Part shown: piece by piece, positions 36,366 to 51,202 of the stretch
Position numbering within the stretch: the first letter of the stretch is position 1
Layout of the letters: every line of letters starts with the position of its first letter
Source: Actinomycetota bacterium
GTDB taxonomy: Bacteria > Actinomycetota > Acidimicrobiia > Acidimicrobiales > Ilumatobacteraceae
Assembly: GCA_026393475.1 (NCBI GenBank)
Contig: JAPLAA010000093.1
Location: 28,067-92,066, forward strand
Direction: 5' to 3'
DNA length: 64,000 bases
The notes under the pieces: model-generated
The model's input: the letters and a program-made list of their open reading frames with translations, nothing else
Databases searched by the model: none
What the model was told of the DNA's origin: nothing
Made by a program: the position numbers and the translations under genes

Positions 36366-37155
36366 GGCAGATCGGACAGAAGTAGCACGGGCGTCCGGCC
36401 AGCTCGACCGACTGGATCGGTGTGCCGCACCGCAGGCACCGGTCGCGCTTGTACGCGTAGGTCGCCTCGCCGCGGCGGATACGACGCCCTTTCGGCAGAT
36501 CGAGCTCGGCCCGATCGACCGTGACGATGCGGTTGTCCTTCACGCCCTGCTTCAGCATCGCGGTGATCGTCGTCCACAACGCTTCGAGTTCGGCGCGATC
36601 GAGCTCGCGGCCGGGCCGAGACGGATGGATGCCCGTGACGAACAGTGCCTCGGCGCGATAGACGTTGCCGACACCGCAGACCACCGACTGGTCGAGCAGC
36701 AGTGCGCCGATCGCCTGCCGGCTCCGACCGATGCGGTCGAACACGACCTGCGGGTCGGCGTCGCGGCGGAGCGGGTCGGGGCCGAGGCGACGGACGATCG
36801 CGTCACGGTCGCTCTCGTCGCCGACCGAGCAGTCCGTCGGGCCGGCGAGATCGATCGTCACCTCGTCGGTCTGCAGCCGCATCCGCACCGCGCCCCGCGG
36901 TTCGGGGGCTTCACCGGGATCGTGCCGCACCACCCGGAACTTGCCGAACAGCCCGAGGTGCACATGGCCCACCATGCCGTTCGACCACCGGTAGAACAGG
37001 TGCTTGCCGTACGGCTCGATGCGGTCGAGTCGCTGGCCGTCGACGAGCACGGCGTCGGCGAATCGTCCCTGTGGTGACGAGACGGCCACGTGCCGGCCCC
37101 GCAGCAGCGCATTGTGGTCGAGCGCAATGCGGTGGATCGTGTGACCTTCGGGCAT
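36355..37155 (-). CDS. nei: Fpg/Nei family DNA glycosylase (endonuclease VIII type)
   Basis: A 266-aa bifunctional base-excision enzyme. Pro2-Glu3 at the N-terminus (MPEGHTIHR) supply the Schiff-base nucleophile and the general acid, and HTIH rather than ELP marks the Nei2 subgroup. The H2TH region DQSVVCGVGNVYRAEALF is intact, and a C-terminal zinc finger is visible (CLRCGTPIQ...CYFCPICQ). Removes oxidised pyrimidines. A TACCCT box lies 8 bases upstream. Confidence 0.93.
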   Translation of the reverse strand: MPEGHTIHRIALDHNALLRGRHVAVSSPQGRFADAVLVDGQRLDRIEPYGKHLFYRWSNGMVGHVHLGLFGKFRVVRHDPGEAPEPRGAVRMRLQTDEVTIDLAGPTDCSVGDESDRDAIVRRLGPDPLRRDADPQVVFDRIGRSRQAIGALLLDQSVVCGVGNVYRAEALFVTGIHPSRPGRELDRAELEALWTTITAMLKQGVKDNRIVTVDRAELDLPKGRRIRRGEATYAYKRDRCLRCGTPIQSVELAGRPCYFCPICQPR

Positions 37156-37163
37156 GAGCGGCG

Positions 37164-37169
37164 AGGGTA
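37164..37169 (-). promoter_or_regulatory. -10-like box TACCCT before nei
   Basis: On the minus strand TACCCT ends 8 bases before the nei ATG. Confidence 0.42.
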
Positions 37170-37240
37170 GAGGGGGTCCGGGCGGCGGTGCCCGGTCGGG
37201 CGGCGGGTGTCACGCGAGGACGTCCAGCGGGTGTCGGCGC

Positions 37241-37246
37241 TACTCT
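37241..37246 (+). promoter_or_regulatory. -10-like box TACTCT before the cyclase/TPR gene
   Basis: TACTCT would start transcription at about 37253, which is an in-frame ATC, 30 bases before the first GTG (37283). Either the gene has a short leader without a ribosome site or it starts at a rare ATC. Confidence 0.35.
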
Positions 37247-37282
37247 CACGGCATCGAGCGGCCCGACGACCTCCAGCAGTCC

Positions 37283-40200
37283 GTGCACTCCGACCCGCCC
37301 GACGCCTACCTGCCGGGCGATCGTCGACGCGCTCTCGCCACAGGCATCGAGATGCCCGACCGTGTGCACGGGTCGGCGTTGTTCGCCGACATCTCGGGCT
37401 TCACCCCATTGACCGAGGCGCTCGTCACCGAGCTCGGCGCGATGCGTGGCCCCGAGGAGCTCACCGCGCAGATCGACCGTGTCTTCCACGCGGTGATCGA
37501 CGAGGTGCACCGCTACGGCGGCGAGGTCATCTACTTCAGCGGCGACGCGATCACCTGCTGGCTCGACGGCGACGACGGCACCCGCGCCGCCGCGTGCGGC
37601 CTCGCGATCCAGCAGACGATGACCCGCGTGTCGACGGTGACCACCCCGGGCGGCCGCACGCTCCAGCTCGCGATCAAGGTCGCGGTCGCCGTCGGCGCGG
37701 CCCGTCGATTCGTGGTCGGCGACCCGACCATCCAGCTGATCGACGTGCTTGCCGGCCGACTGATCGACGAGCTCGCCGACGCCGAGCACCTGGCCGACAA
37801 GGGCGACGTCGTCCTCGCGGCCTCGGCGATCGCTGCGCTGGAAGGGCGGGTCGAGCGACGCGACCATCTCCTGCTCGGCCTCACCGTCGACGTGCCCGCT
37901 CCGTCACTGCCCGATGCCGAGGCGCCGCTCGAGGAGTCGCTCGTGCGGCAGTGGTTGCTGCCCGCCGTGTACGAGCGGTTGATCAGCGACCGGGGGGCAT
38001 ACCTCGCCGAGCTGCGGCCCGCGTACCCGGTGTTCGTGCGCTTCGGTGGCATCGACTTCGACGACGACCCCGACGCCATCACCGCGCTCGACGGTTTCCT
38101 CCGCGGCGCGCAGGAGGTGCTCACCGGTTACGGGGGCAACCTGCTGCAGCTCACCCTCGGCGACAAAGGTGCGTACCTCTACGCCGTGTTCGGTTCACCG
38201 GTCGCGCACGAGGACGACGCCGCGCGTGCGTGCGCCGCAGCGCTCGACCTGCTCGCCCTGGAGACGACGACCGCCGCGACCGACCTGCAGATCGGCGTCA
38301 CCACCGGTCGTCTGCGCAGCGGCACCTACGGACACCCGATGCGACGGACGTTCGTGTGCCTCGGCGACGCGGTCAACCTCTCCGCCCGCCTCATGTCGCG
38401 AGCGCCCGCCGGGTCCGCCTACGTGGCCGACGAGGTCCGCCGCGTCGCCGGCGACCGCTTCGAGACGACCGAGGTCGGTGAGATGACGGTGAAGGGCAAG
38501 TCGATCCCGGTGCTCGTCCACTCGCTCATCCGTCGGCGCACGCGCGGCGCCAATCGCGAGGTGCGCTACCCGCTGCCGATGGTCGGGCGCGTCCAGGAGA
38601 TGACGGTGCTGCGCGAGGCCGTTGCCGCGGCGCGAGCCGGTCGCGGGCAGGTGGTCGCCGTCACCGCCGAGGCGGGCCGAGGCAAGAGCCGCCTCGTCGC
38701 CGAAGCCGTCCGCGAGATGCGCGCCGCGGGCCTTCCCGTCGCGTTCGGCGAGGCAGCCGGTGTGGGTCGTTCGGCGAGCTACTCGGCGTGGGGCGAGGTG
38801 TGGCAGACGATGCTCGGCCTCGACCCCGACGCGTCCGATGCGGTGCAGGGCATGCAGCTCAACCGAGTCGTCGGCGCGCTCGATCGGCGGCTGCTGCCAC
38901 GCGTGCCACTGCTCGGCGAGGTGCTCGGCATCGACCTGCCCGACACGCCCCTGACAGCGTCGTTCGACGCCAAGCTCCGCAAGACCTCCCTCGAGTCGCT
39001 GCTGGTCGAGCTGTTCGAGGAGATCACGAGCCGCGCGCCGCACGTGGTGGTCATCGAGGACAGCCACGCGATCGATGCGCTGTCGCTCGACCTGCTGCAC
39101 GAGCTCGTCCGAGCGTCCGACTCGTTGCCCGCGTTGTTCGTCGTCGCCGGGCGGCCCGACGCGATGATGGACGACCTGCTCGGCCTGCGCGAGGTGACCG
39201 ATCGGCTGCACGTCGTCGAGCTCGGCGAGCTCGACGGAGAGCAGGTGCAGCACATCGTCGCGGGGAAGGCGGCGCAGCTGTTCGGTGTCGACGTCGTGCC
39301 GGCGCCCGAGCTGGTGGCCTTCGTGGCCGAGCGAGCCCAGGGCAATCCGTTCTACGTCGAGGAGCTGCTCTCGTTCGTGAAGGACATGGGTCACGACCCC
39401 ACCGATCCGACGGTGCTCTCGCGCCTGTACGTGCCCGACAGCCTCCACCGGCTCGTGCTCGGCCGCATCGACCTGCTCCCCGAGACGCCACGCACCACGG
39501 TGAAGGTGGCGAGCGTCGCCGGTCGTGCGTTCGAGTCGCCGTTCGTGCGCTCGATGAACCCGGAGCTCGGCAGCGACGACGACGTCGAAGGACACCTCGC
39601 CGTCGTGTCTCGGGTCGATCTCGTGACGCCGGTCCTGGTCGAGGACCGGTCGTGGATCTTCCGGCACCCGGTCACCCGCGACGTCGCCTACGACAGCCTG
39701 CCGTTCGCACTCCGTGCCCGGCTGCACCGCCGGGCTGCCGAGTCGATCGAGGAGGCCGGGGTCGACGAGGTGGAGCGTCAGCTCGAGGTGCTCGCACACC
39801 ACTCGCGCCAGGGCGAGGACGTCGACCGGCAACGCACCTACCTCGTGCGCGCCGGCGTCGCTGCCCAGCACCGCTACGCCAACGCCGATGCCGCGCACTA
39901 CTACTCGCAGGCGCTCGAGGTGCTCGAGCCCGCCGACCAGACCCCGGTGCTCCGACGACTCGGCAAGGTGCTCGAGCTGGCCGGCCGGTGGGCCGACGCC
40001 GAAGCGATCTTCCAGCAGGGTGCCGCGCTCGCCGAGTCGCTCGACGACCGAGTGGTCGCCGCGTGGTGTCGTGCCGACCTCGGTGAGAACCTCCGCAAGC
40101 AGGCCCGCTTCGACGACGCCGCCGCAGCCCTGGCGGAGGCCAAGGTCGAGTTCGAACGTGTGGGCGAACAGGCCGGTGTCGGCACCGTGCTGCACGTGCT

Positions 40201-40909
40201 GGGCACCATCGCCAGCCAGCGCGGCGACTACGACGAGGCCCGGTCCAACTACGAGGCGAGCCTGGTGATCCGGCGCTCGCTCGGCGACCGCGCCGCGGTC
40301 GGCAGCCTGCTGAGCAACCTCGGGCTCGTCGCCGAGAACCTCGGCGACCTCGACGAGGCGGTCCGCTACAACGAGGAGGCCCTCGCCGTCCGCCAGGAGG
40401 TGGGGGAGCGGTGGGCGATCTCGATCTCCCAGAACAACCTCGGCATGATGGCCCTCGCCGCCGGCGACTTCGCCCTCGCCTCCACCCGCTTCGCGGAGTC
40501 GATGCGCCTCGCCGACGAGGTCGGCGATCGCTGGGTCGTGGCGGTCGGTCATCACAACCTGGGCAACGCCTTCGTCGGCCTGGGCGAGCTCGACCGGGCG
40601 CGCAGCGAGTTCGCAGCTGCATGGGAGGCGTACGACTCCCACGACGACGAGTGGTCGCTCACCCTGCTGGCCGAGGACGTGGTGCCGATGGAGGTGGCCG
40701 CGGGCCGACTCGTCTCGGCCGCCCAACTGATGGGTGCAGCCGACGCGATCCGCGAGCGGTTGCAGACGCCCCGGCCACCATCCGTGCAGGCCGTGATCGA
40801 CGGCGTGCTGGAGCCTCACCGAGTGTGGTGGGACTCCGACGGTGTGCGCGAACGCCTCGACGGGGCCGACATGGGCCTGACGCTGCTGGAACGTCTGCTC
40901 GCTGGGTGA
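37283..40909 (+). CDS. Tandem class III nucleotidyl cyclase domain / AAA ATPase / TPR protein
   Basis: A 1,208-aa multidomain protein from the GTG at 37283; the YLPGDRRRALATG segment just after it is the usual start of this family. Domain 1 (about residues 25-190) is a cyclase homology domain with a metal-binding Asp in FADISGFTPLTEAL and SGDAITCW. Domain 2 (about 245-425) is a second cyclase domain whose first strand (VRFGGIDFDDDP) lacks the standard Asp-x2-Gly-Phe motif. Then a signalling ATPase with Walker A AEAGRGKSR (about residue 460) and Walker B VVVIEDSHAID, and TPR repeats (about 870-1150; ALFxxGxAL-type helices). The layout parallels soluble adenylyl cyclases. No membrane helices. 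Confidence 0.85.
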   Translation: MHSDPPDAYLPGDRRRALATGIEMPDRVHGSALFADISGFTPLTEALVTELGAMRGPEELTAQIDRVFHAVIDEVHRYGGEVIYFSGDAITCWLDGDDGTRAAACGLAIQQTMTRVSTVTTPGGRTLQLAIKVAVAVGAARRFVVGDPTIQLIDVLAGRLIDELADAEHLADKGDVVLAASAIAALEGRVERRDHLLLGLTVDVPAPSLPDAEAPLEESLVRQWLLPAVYERLISDRGAYLAELRPAYPVFVRFGGIDFDDDPDAITALDGFLRGAQEVLTGYGGNLLQLTLGDKGAYLYAVFGSPVAHEDDAARACAAALDLLALETTTAATDLQIGVTTGRLRSGTYGHPMRRTFVCLGDAVNLSARLMSRAPAGSAYVADEVRRVAGDRFETTEVGEMTVKGKSIPVLVHSLIRRRTRGANREVRYPLPMVGRVQEMTVLREAVAAARAGRGQVVAVTAEAGRGKSRLVAEAVREMRAAGLPVAFGEAAGVGRSASYSAWGEVWQTMLGLDPDASDAVQGMQLNRVVGALDRRLLPRVPLLGEVLGIDLPDTPLTASFDAKLRKTSLESLLVELFEEITSRAPHVVVIEDSHAIDALSLDLLHELVRASDSLPALFVVAGRPDAMMDDLLGLREVTDRLHVVELGELDGEQVQHIVAGKAAQLFGVDVVPAPELVAFVAERAQGNPFYVEELLSFVKDMGHDPTDPTVLSRLYVPDSLHRLVLGRIDLLPETPRTTVKVASVAGRAFESPFVRSMNPELGSDDDVEGHLAVVSRVDLVTPVLVEDRSWIFRHPVTRDVAYDSLPFALRARLHRRAAESIEEAGVDEVERQLEVLAHHSRQGEDVDRQRTYLVRAGVAAQHRYANADAAHYYSQALEVLEPADQTPVLRRLGKVLELAGRWADAEAIFQQGAALAESLDDRVVAAWCRADLGENLRKQARFDDAAAALAEAKVEFERVGEQAGVGTVLHVLGTIASQRGDYDEARSNYEASLVIRRSLGDRAAVGSLLSNLGLVAENLGDLDEAVRYNEEALAVRQEVGERWAISISQNNLGMMALAAGDFALASTRFAESMRLADEVGDRWVVAVGHHNLGNAFVGLGELDRARSEFAAAWEAYDSHDDEWSLTLLAEDVVPMEVAAGRLVSAAQLMGAADAIRERLQTPRPPSVQAVIDGVLEPHRVWWDSDGVRERLDGADMGLTLLERLLAG

Positions 40910-40982
40910 ACGCCGGCCGAACGGCCAGCGCGGAAGTGTGAACGTTTGGTCATGAACTGGGCGCGGACCCACCCGTTCGGGG

Positions 40983-40988
40983 TAGGTT
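40983..40988 (+). promoter_or_regulatory. Possible -10 box TAGGTT for the large secreted protein gene
   Basis: TAGGTT lies about 60 bases before the preferred ATG and would give a leadered message. The same hexamer precedes the other secreted-protein gene at 63.8 kb. Confidence 0.35.
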
Positions 40989-41049
40989 CCGGCCAGTCGC
41001 GTGTTGTTGGGGCATGCGACGGCGGAAGAGATTGGGAGTGGGCAGCTTC

Positions 41050-46890
<5,841 letters not shown>

Positions 46891-46938
46891 TCATCACGAC
46901 CACTGATCCGCACCGTCGACCACGGAGCGTGAAACTCT

Positions 46939-46988
46939 GATCATCGGCATCGGGAGGCTCAACGAGGAGCCCCCGGATGCCGATGATC
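46939..46988 (+). terminator. Long hairpin between the secreted protein and the NRPS start
   Basis: A 13-bp perfect outer stem (GATCATCGGCATC with GATGCCGATGATC) continues, after single-base bulges, with 3-bp GGG/CCC and 5-bp GGCTC/GAGCC stems around an AACGAG loop. It ends 4 bases before the NRPS GTG. Either a terminator for the upstream gene or an RNA structure limiting NRPS translation; there is no T-tract. Confidence 0.6.
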
Positions 46989-46992
46989 CCTC

Positions 46993-47493
46993 GTGACCAT
47001 CAACGACGTTGTGACTCGGGCGCGCCACCAACCGGTGGCGGTGCGTCGCTTCGGTCTCACCCCCATCCAGCTCGGGATGCTGTTCGAGGGGCCCATGCAG
47101 GGCCGACCCTCGGTCAACCTCCAGCAGATCGTGCTGTGGATGCCGGGTGAAACCATCGACCTCGACGTGTTCGAGGAGTCCTGGATCTGCGTCCAGGCGC
47201 GGCACGAGGCACTGCGCACGTCGTACGCCTGGATGGGCCTCGACGACTGTGGATGCCGGGTGAAACCATCGACCTCGACGTGTTCGAGGAGTCCTGGATC
47301 TGCGTCCAGGCGCGGCACGAGGCACTGCGCACGTCGTACGCCTGGATGGGCCTCGACGAACCGGAGCAGGTCGTGTGGTCGGAGACCTCGGTGCGGGTCG
47401 CCCACACCGACTGGCACGGGCACACCGGGGCCGAGGTCGAGGTCCTGCTCACGGACTGGATGGCAGCCAACGCCGGGATCGGCTACGACGTGA
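46993..47493 (+). pseudogene. 5' part of the NRPS condensation domain, cut off by a frame-breaking duplication
   Basis: From GTG 46993 (alternative GTG 47011) the frame codes a typical condensation-domain start: FGLTPIQLGMLFEGP, LQQIVLWMPGETIDLDVF and RHEALRTSYAW. At 47247 a second copy of the preceding 113 bases begins, and because 113 is not a multiple of 3 the frame shifts into a spurious Arg/Ser-rich stretch ending at 47493. The rest of the gene continues in another frame from 47253. Removing one copy restores a single 1,343-aa frame, 46993-51137. Confidence 0.85.
47134..47359 (+). repeat. Perfect 113-bp tandem duplication inside the NRPS gene
   Basis: 47134-47246 and 47247-47359 are direct repeats with no difference that I could find, joined without spacer (…CGACGA then CTGTGGATGC…). 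Length 113 shifts the frame by two. Perfect identity means a recent event, or an assembly error. Confidence 0.92.
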
Positions 47494-50400
47494 CCGCCTA
47501 TCCGGAGTTGAAGGTCGACGTGTTCGACGTCGGGTCACCCGAACGTGGCCCGTCGACCATCGTCGTGTGGACCAACCACCACCTGCACATCGACGGCCGG
47601 TCGATGCGCCTGGTGATGGAGGAGCTGTTCGACGTGTACGAGCGGCTGCTCAGCGGCCGGTCGGTCGAGCTGGAGCTCGCGCCCCGCTTCTCCGACCACG
47701 CCGCCGCCGTCGCCCGCCAGGACCTGGCCGGCGCAGAGGCGTACGTCCGCCGGACCTTCGCCGGGTACACGGAGCCGATCCAGCTCGGGCTCGCGGCCCC
47801 GACCGCCCCTGGAATGGTCCCGAAGGCCGCAGAGGCGATTCGTGTGCTGCCGCCCGAGGTGATGGATCGCCTCGACGCCCGGGCCAAGGAGGCCGACGGC
47901 ACCATGGGCGCAGCGATGATGGTCGTCTGGGCTGTTCTGCTCGGCCGCTACTCGCGACGCGACGACGTGGTGTTCGGTTCGACGCGAGCGGGTCGCCACA
48001 CGACTCCCGAGGCAGGCGACATGGTCGGATGCCTCATCAACACGGTGCCGCTTCGCGCCGACGTCAGCCCGACCGTCACGGTCGAGGAGTTGATGCGGCA
48101 GCTGCGCGACCAGCAGGTGGCGATCCGGCCGTACGAGCACATGCCGCTCGTCGAGGTCCAGCAGTGGAGCGACGTCCCGAACGGCACGCCGCTGTTCCAG
48201 ACCGACGTGGTGTTCGAGCGGTACCGCCTCGAGGACCAGCTCCGGGCCCTCGGTGGCAACTGGGTGAACCGCAGCCTGAAGGGATTCGGCGACGTCGAGC
48301 TCGGGCTGATGTTCCGCGGCTTCATCCGCAACGGCCTCGAACTCCACATCGACTACGACGAGTGCCGTTACGACGCCACAGTCATGGATCGCATGGCCGA
48401 CCACGTCGCCCGGTTGCTCACCGAGTTCGCCGACTCGGCGCCGGGCACCACGCTCGGCGAGCTGAGGATGATGGACGACGACGAGCGCACCTCGATCGTC
48501 GACGGTCTGAACCCCAACCCGGTTCGCGTCGAGCAGACCCTGCCCGACGCGTTCGAGGCGGCCGCCGCGGCACACGCCCACGCGCCCGCGGTGAAGGACC
48601 TCGGTGCCACGTCGAGCGTCTCCTACCGCGAGCTCGACGAGCGGGCCAATCGTTGGGCCCACCACCTCGGCCGGTACGGCCTCGAACCCGACCAGCGGGT
48701 CGCGCTGTTCCTCCCGCGTTCGGTCACCTACGTCGAGTGTGTGCTGGGCGTCGTGAAGGCCGGCGCCGCGTGGGTGCCGATGGACCCGTCGTACCCCGTC
48801 GAGTCGTTGGCGCACATGCTCGTCGACAGCGAGGCGACCGTGGTGCTCACCACACGCGCCCTTCGATCGAGCCTGCCCGCCGGCACCGCGGAAGTGGTGT
48901 TGGTCGACGACCCGGCCGTGCTCGCCGAACTGGCGAGCCAGCCGACGACCCCGCCCGATCGGCCGACGCTGCGCCACGATCACCTCGCGTACGTGATCTA
49001 CACGTCGGGCTCGACCGGCAAACCCAAGGGTGTGCTCATCGAGCACGGTGCCCTGATCGGCTACCTGCAGAGCGTGACGGAGATCTACGGCCTCACCAAC
49101 AGCGACCGGCTGTTCCAGTTCTCCGCGTTGAGCTTCGACACCTCGATCGAGGAGGTGTTCAGCACCCTCGTGAACGGCGCGCTCCTCGTGCTGCGCGACG
49201 ACGAGATCACCAGCTCCGCCGACGCGTTCCTCACGGCCGTCGAACGAGAGGGCATCACCCTCATCGGGACCCCGACCGCGTACTGGCACCTGCTGGTGCA
49301 ACACCTGGAGGAGACCGGCGCACCGGTGCCCGCCAGCGTGCGCGGCGTGATCGTCGGTGGCGAGAAGGCATCGCGGCGAGCGCTCGACTCGTGGCGTCGC
49401 GCGGCCCCTGCGACCACGTTCTACAACGGGTACGGACCCACCGAGATCACGATCGCGAGCACGTTCTTCCAGCTCGAGCCGGGTGCCGAACTCGAGGCCG
49501 GACGCGAGGTGCCGATCGGGCGTCCGGCGCCCTGCTCGCGCAACTACGTCCTCGACCAGTACGGCGAACCGATGCCGATCGGCGTCGCCGGTGAGCTGTG
49601 GGTCGGTGGGCCGTGCGTCGGCCGCGGGTACCTGAACCAGGGAGAGCTGACGCTCGACCGGTTCCGGCCGGATCACCTGTCCGACGAGCCGGATGCGCGC
49701 ATGTATCGCACCGGCGACCTCGCCCGCTGGTGCCCCGACGGCAACATCGAATACCTGGGCCGCGTCGATCGTCAGGTGAAGCTGCGCGGCTACCGCATCG
49801 AGCCCGGCGAGATCGAGTCCACGCTGGAGCGCCATCCGGACGTGGTCCGAGCGGTCGTCGCCGTCCACGGCGGCGACGGTGCCGAACGTCTGGTCGCCTG
49901 GGTGCTGCCCGCGCCAGGTGCTCGCCCCGAGCCCAGCGATCTGCGTGAGTTCACCCGCGATCTGCTGCCCTCGCAGATGGTGCCCGCCACGGTGGTGATC
50001 GTCGACCACCTGCCGGAGACCCCTGGCGGCAAGGTCGACCTGCGCGCCCTCCCGACCCCAGAGGTGCGTCACACCGCGGACGCCACCTCGGCACCGCTCG
50101 ACGAGACCGGTCGCGCGGTGCAGCAGTGCTTCGTCGACGTGCTGAAGAACTCGACCGTGGGCGCCGACGACTCGTTCTTCGACCTCGGTGGCCACTCGCT
50201 CATGGCGATGAAGCTGATCGAGCGGATCGACCGAGCGGTCGGTCGTCGGATCACCCTCGGTGAGCTGCACCACGCGCCGACGCCACGCGAGCTCGCAGCG
50301 CTGCTCCAGGGAGACACCGACCGCCCCGCGTACGAACACCTCCTGCCGATCCACCCGGCCGGCACGCGGCCCCCGCTGTTCGGCGTGCACGTGCTCGGAC

Positions 50401-51137
50401 CGAACGCCGCCTGGTACCGGCCGCTGTCGGCTCACCTGGGTGACGACCAGCCGGTGATGGGCCTCTGGATCGCGAATCCCGACGTCGACACACCCGCCGA
50501 CCTCCGGGTGATCGCTACCCGCTACGCCGACGAGATCGAGCGGTGGTGCCCGAGTGGCCCCGTGGGCCTCGCCGGCATCTCCCTCGGCGGCTACGTGGCC
50601 TACGAGCTGGCACAGCAGCTCCGCGCTCGCGGGCGCGAGATCTCCGTGCTGGCGATGTTCGACACCGCGGGCCCCGGCGGCCGCCCCCAGCTGGTCGGCC
50701 GCGAGCGGCTCGGTCGTCACCTGCAGCACCTGCGCGCCGATGGCTTCGAGTACGTGCGCGGGCGGGTGCACGGCAAGCTCTGGAAGCTCGGCGAGAAGGT
50801 CCGCGCCGTGCGCGCGAAGCAGCGCCAGGAGCGCGGTGGCGAGATCCCCGCCGACATGTGGATGTCGCGGTTCATCGAGCTCAACCAGGCTGCCGCTCGC
50901 GACTACGAAGTGCTGCCCTACGACGGGCCGATGACGGTGTTCCACGCGACGAAGGTGAGCTTCGACCGCCCCGAGGTGATCGACGCCGGGCTCGGCTGGG
51001 GCCCATACGCACAACGAGGTGTCGAGGTGATCGACGTGCCGGGCGACCACATGTCGATCCTCGCCGAGCCCCACGTGGCTGTCATGGCCCGGCACCTCGC
51101 CCACGTCATCGATCGGGCCGTTCGCCGGACGAGCTGA
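47253..51137 (+). CDS. One-module nonribosomal peptide synthetase (C-A-T-TE), condensation domain truncated
   Basis: This 1,294-aa frame begins at an internal ATG in the second copy of the duplication. Condensation motif HHLHIDG (His109 onward) is intact, but about 86 N-terminal residues of the domain are lost. Adenylation domain: YVIYTSGSTGKPKGV, FDTSIEEVF, NGYGPTEITI, YRTGDLARW, LRGYRIEPGEIE. Thiolation: FFDLGGHSLMAMK with the phosphopantetheine Ser. Thioesterase: AGISLGGY (GxSxG). By manual alignment the specificity residues read roughly D-T-E-I-I-G-G-I-A, which I cannot match to an amino acid. No MbtH, transport or second NRPS gene is near. The functional form would be 46993-51137 without the duplication. 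Confidence 0.85.
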   Translation: MPGETIDLDVFEESWICVQARHEALRTSYAWMGLDEPEQVVWSETSVRVAHTDWHGHTGAEVEVLLTDWMAANAGIGYDVTAYPELKVDVFDVGSPERGPSTIVVWTNHHLHIDGRSMRLVMEELFDVYERLLSGRSVELELAPRFSDHAAAVARQDLAGAEAYVRRTFAGYTEPIQLGLAAPTAPGMVPKAAEAIRVLPPEVMDRLDARAKEADGTMGAAMMVVWAVLLGRYSRRDDVVFGSTRAGRHTTPEAGDMVGCLINTVPLRADVSPTVTVEELMRQLRDQQVAIRPYEHMPLVEVQQWSDVPNGTPLFQTDVVFERYRLEDQLRALGGNWVNRSLKGFGDVELGLMFRGFIRNGLELHIDYDECRYDATVMDRMADHVARLLTEFADSAPGTTLGELRMMDDDERTSIVDGLNPNPVRVEQTLPDAFEAAAAAHAHAPAVKDLGATSSVSYRELDERANRWAHHLGRYGLEPDQRVALFLPRSVTYVECVLGVVKAGAAWVPMDPSYPVESLAHMLVDSEATVVLTTRALRSSLPAGTAEVVLVDDPAVLAELASQPTTPPDRPTLRHDHLAYVIYTSGSTGKPKGVLIEHGALIGYLQSVTEIYGLTNSDRLFQFSALSFDTSIEEVFSTLVNGALLVLRDDEITSSADAFLTAVEREGITLIGTPTAYWHLLVQHLEETGAPVPASVRGVIVGGEKASRRALDSWRRAAPATTFYNGYGPTEITIASTFFQLEPGAELEAGREVPIGRPAPCSRNYVLDQYGEPMPIGVAGELWVGGPCVGRGYLNQGELTLDRFRPDHLSDEPDARMYRTGDLARWCPDGNIEYLGRVDRQVKLRGYRIEPGEIESTLERHPDVVRAVVAVHGGDGAERLVAWVLPAPGARPEPSDLREFTRDLLPSQMVPATVVIVDHLPETPGGKVDLRALPTPEVRHTADATSAPLDETGRAVQQCFVDVLKNSTVGADDSFFDLGGHSLMAMKLIERIDRAVGRRITLGELHHAPTPRELAALLQGDTDRPAYEHLLPIHPAGTRPPLFGVHVLGPNAAWYRPLSAHLGDDQPVMGLWIANPDVDTPADLRVIATRYADEIERWCPSGPVGLAGISLGGYVAYELAQQLRARGREISVLAMFDTAGPGGRPQLVGRERLGRHLQHLRADGFEYVRGRVHGKLWKLGEKVRAVRAKQRQERGGEIPADMWMSRFIELNQAAARDYEVLPYDGPMTVFHATKVSFDRPEVIDAGLGWGPYAQRGVEVIDVPGDHMSILAEPHVAVMARHLAHVIDRAVRRTS

Positions 51138-51186
51138 ACCGGCCCAACTGAACCAGTCGGGCGCGCCCGCACACGGTGCGAGCCGA

Positions 51187-51192
51187 TAGGTT
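51187..51192 (+). promoter_or_regulatory. -10-like box TAGGTT before the GlcF gene
   Basis: TAGGTT is 10 bases before the GTG at 51203 and overlaps the longer frame that starts at 51176, which argues for 51203 as start. Confidence 0.4.
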
Positions 51193-51202
51193 CGGCGTCG
51201 CC

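Noticed and set aside
40914..40932. GGCC-GAAC-GGCC as terminator of the cyclase gene
   Set aside because: A stem of four pairs is too common in this base composition to support.
47535..51104. A 1,189-codon minus-strand open frame over the NRPS
   Set aside because: Shadow of a strongly GC-biased coding strand; the plus strand carries all NRPS core motifs.
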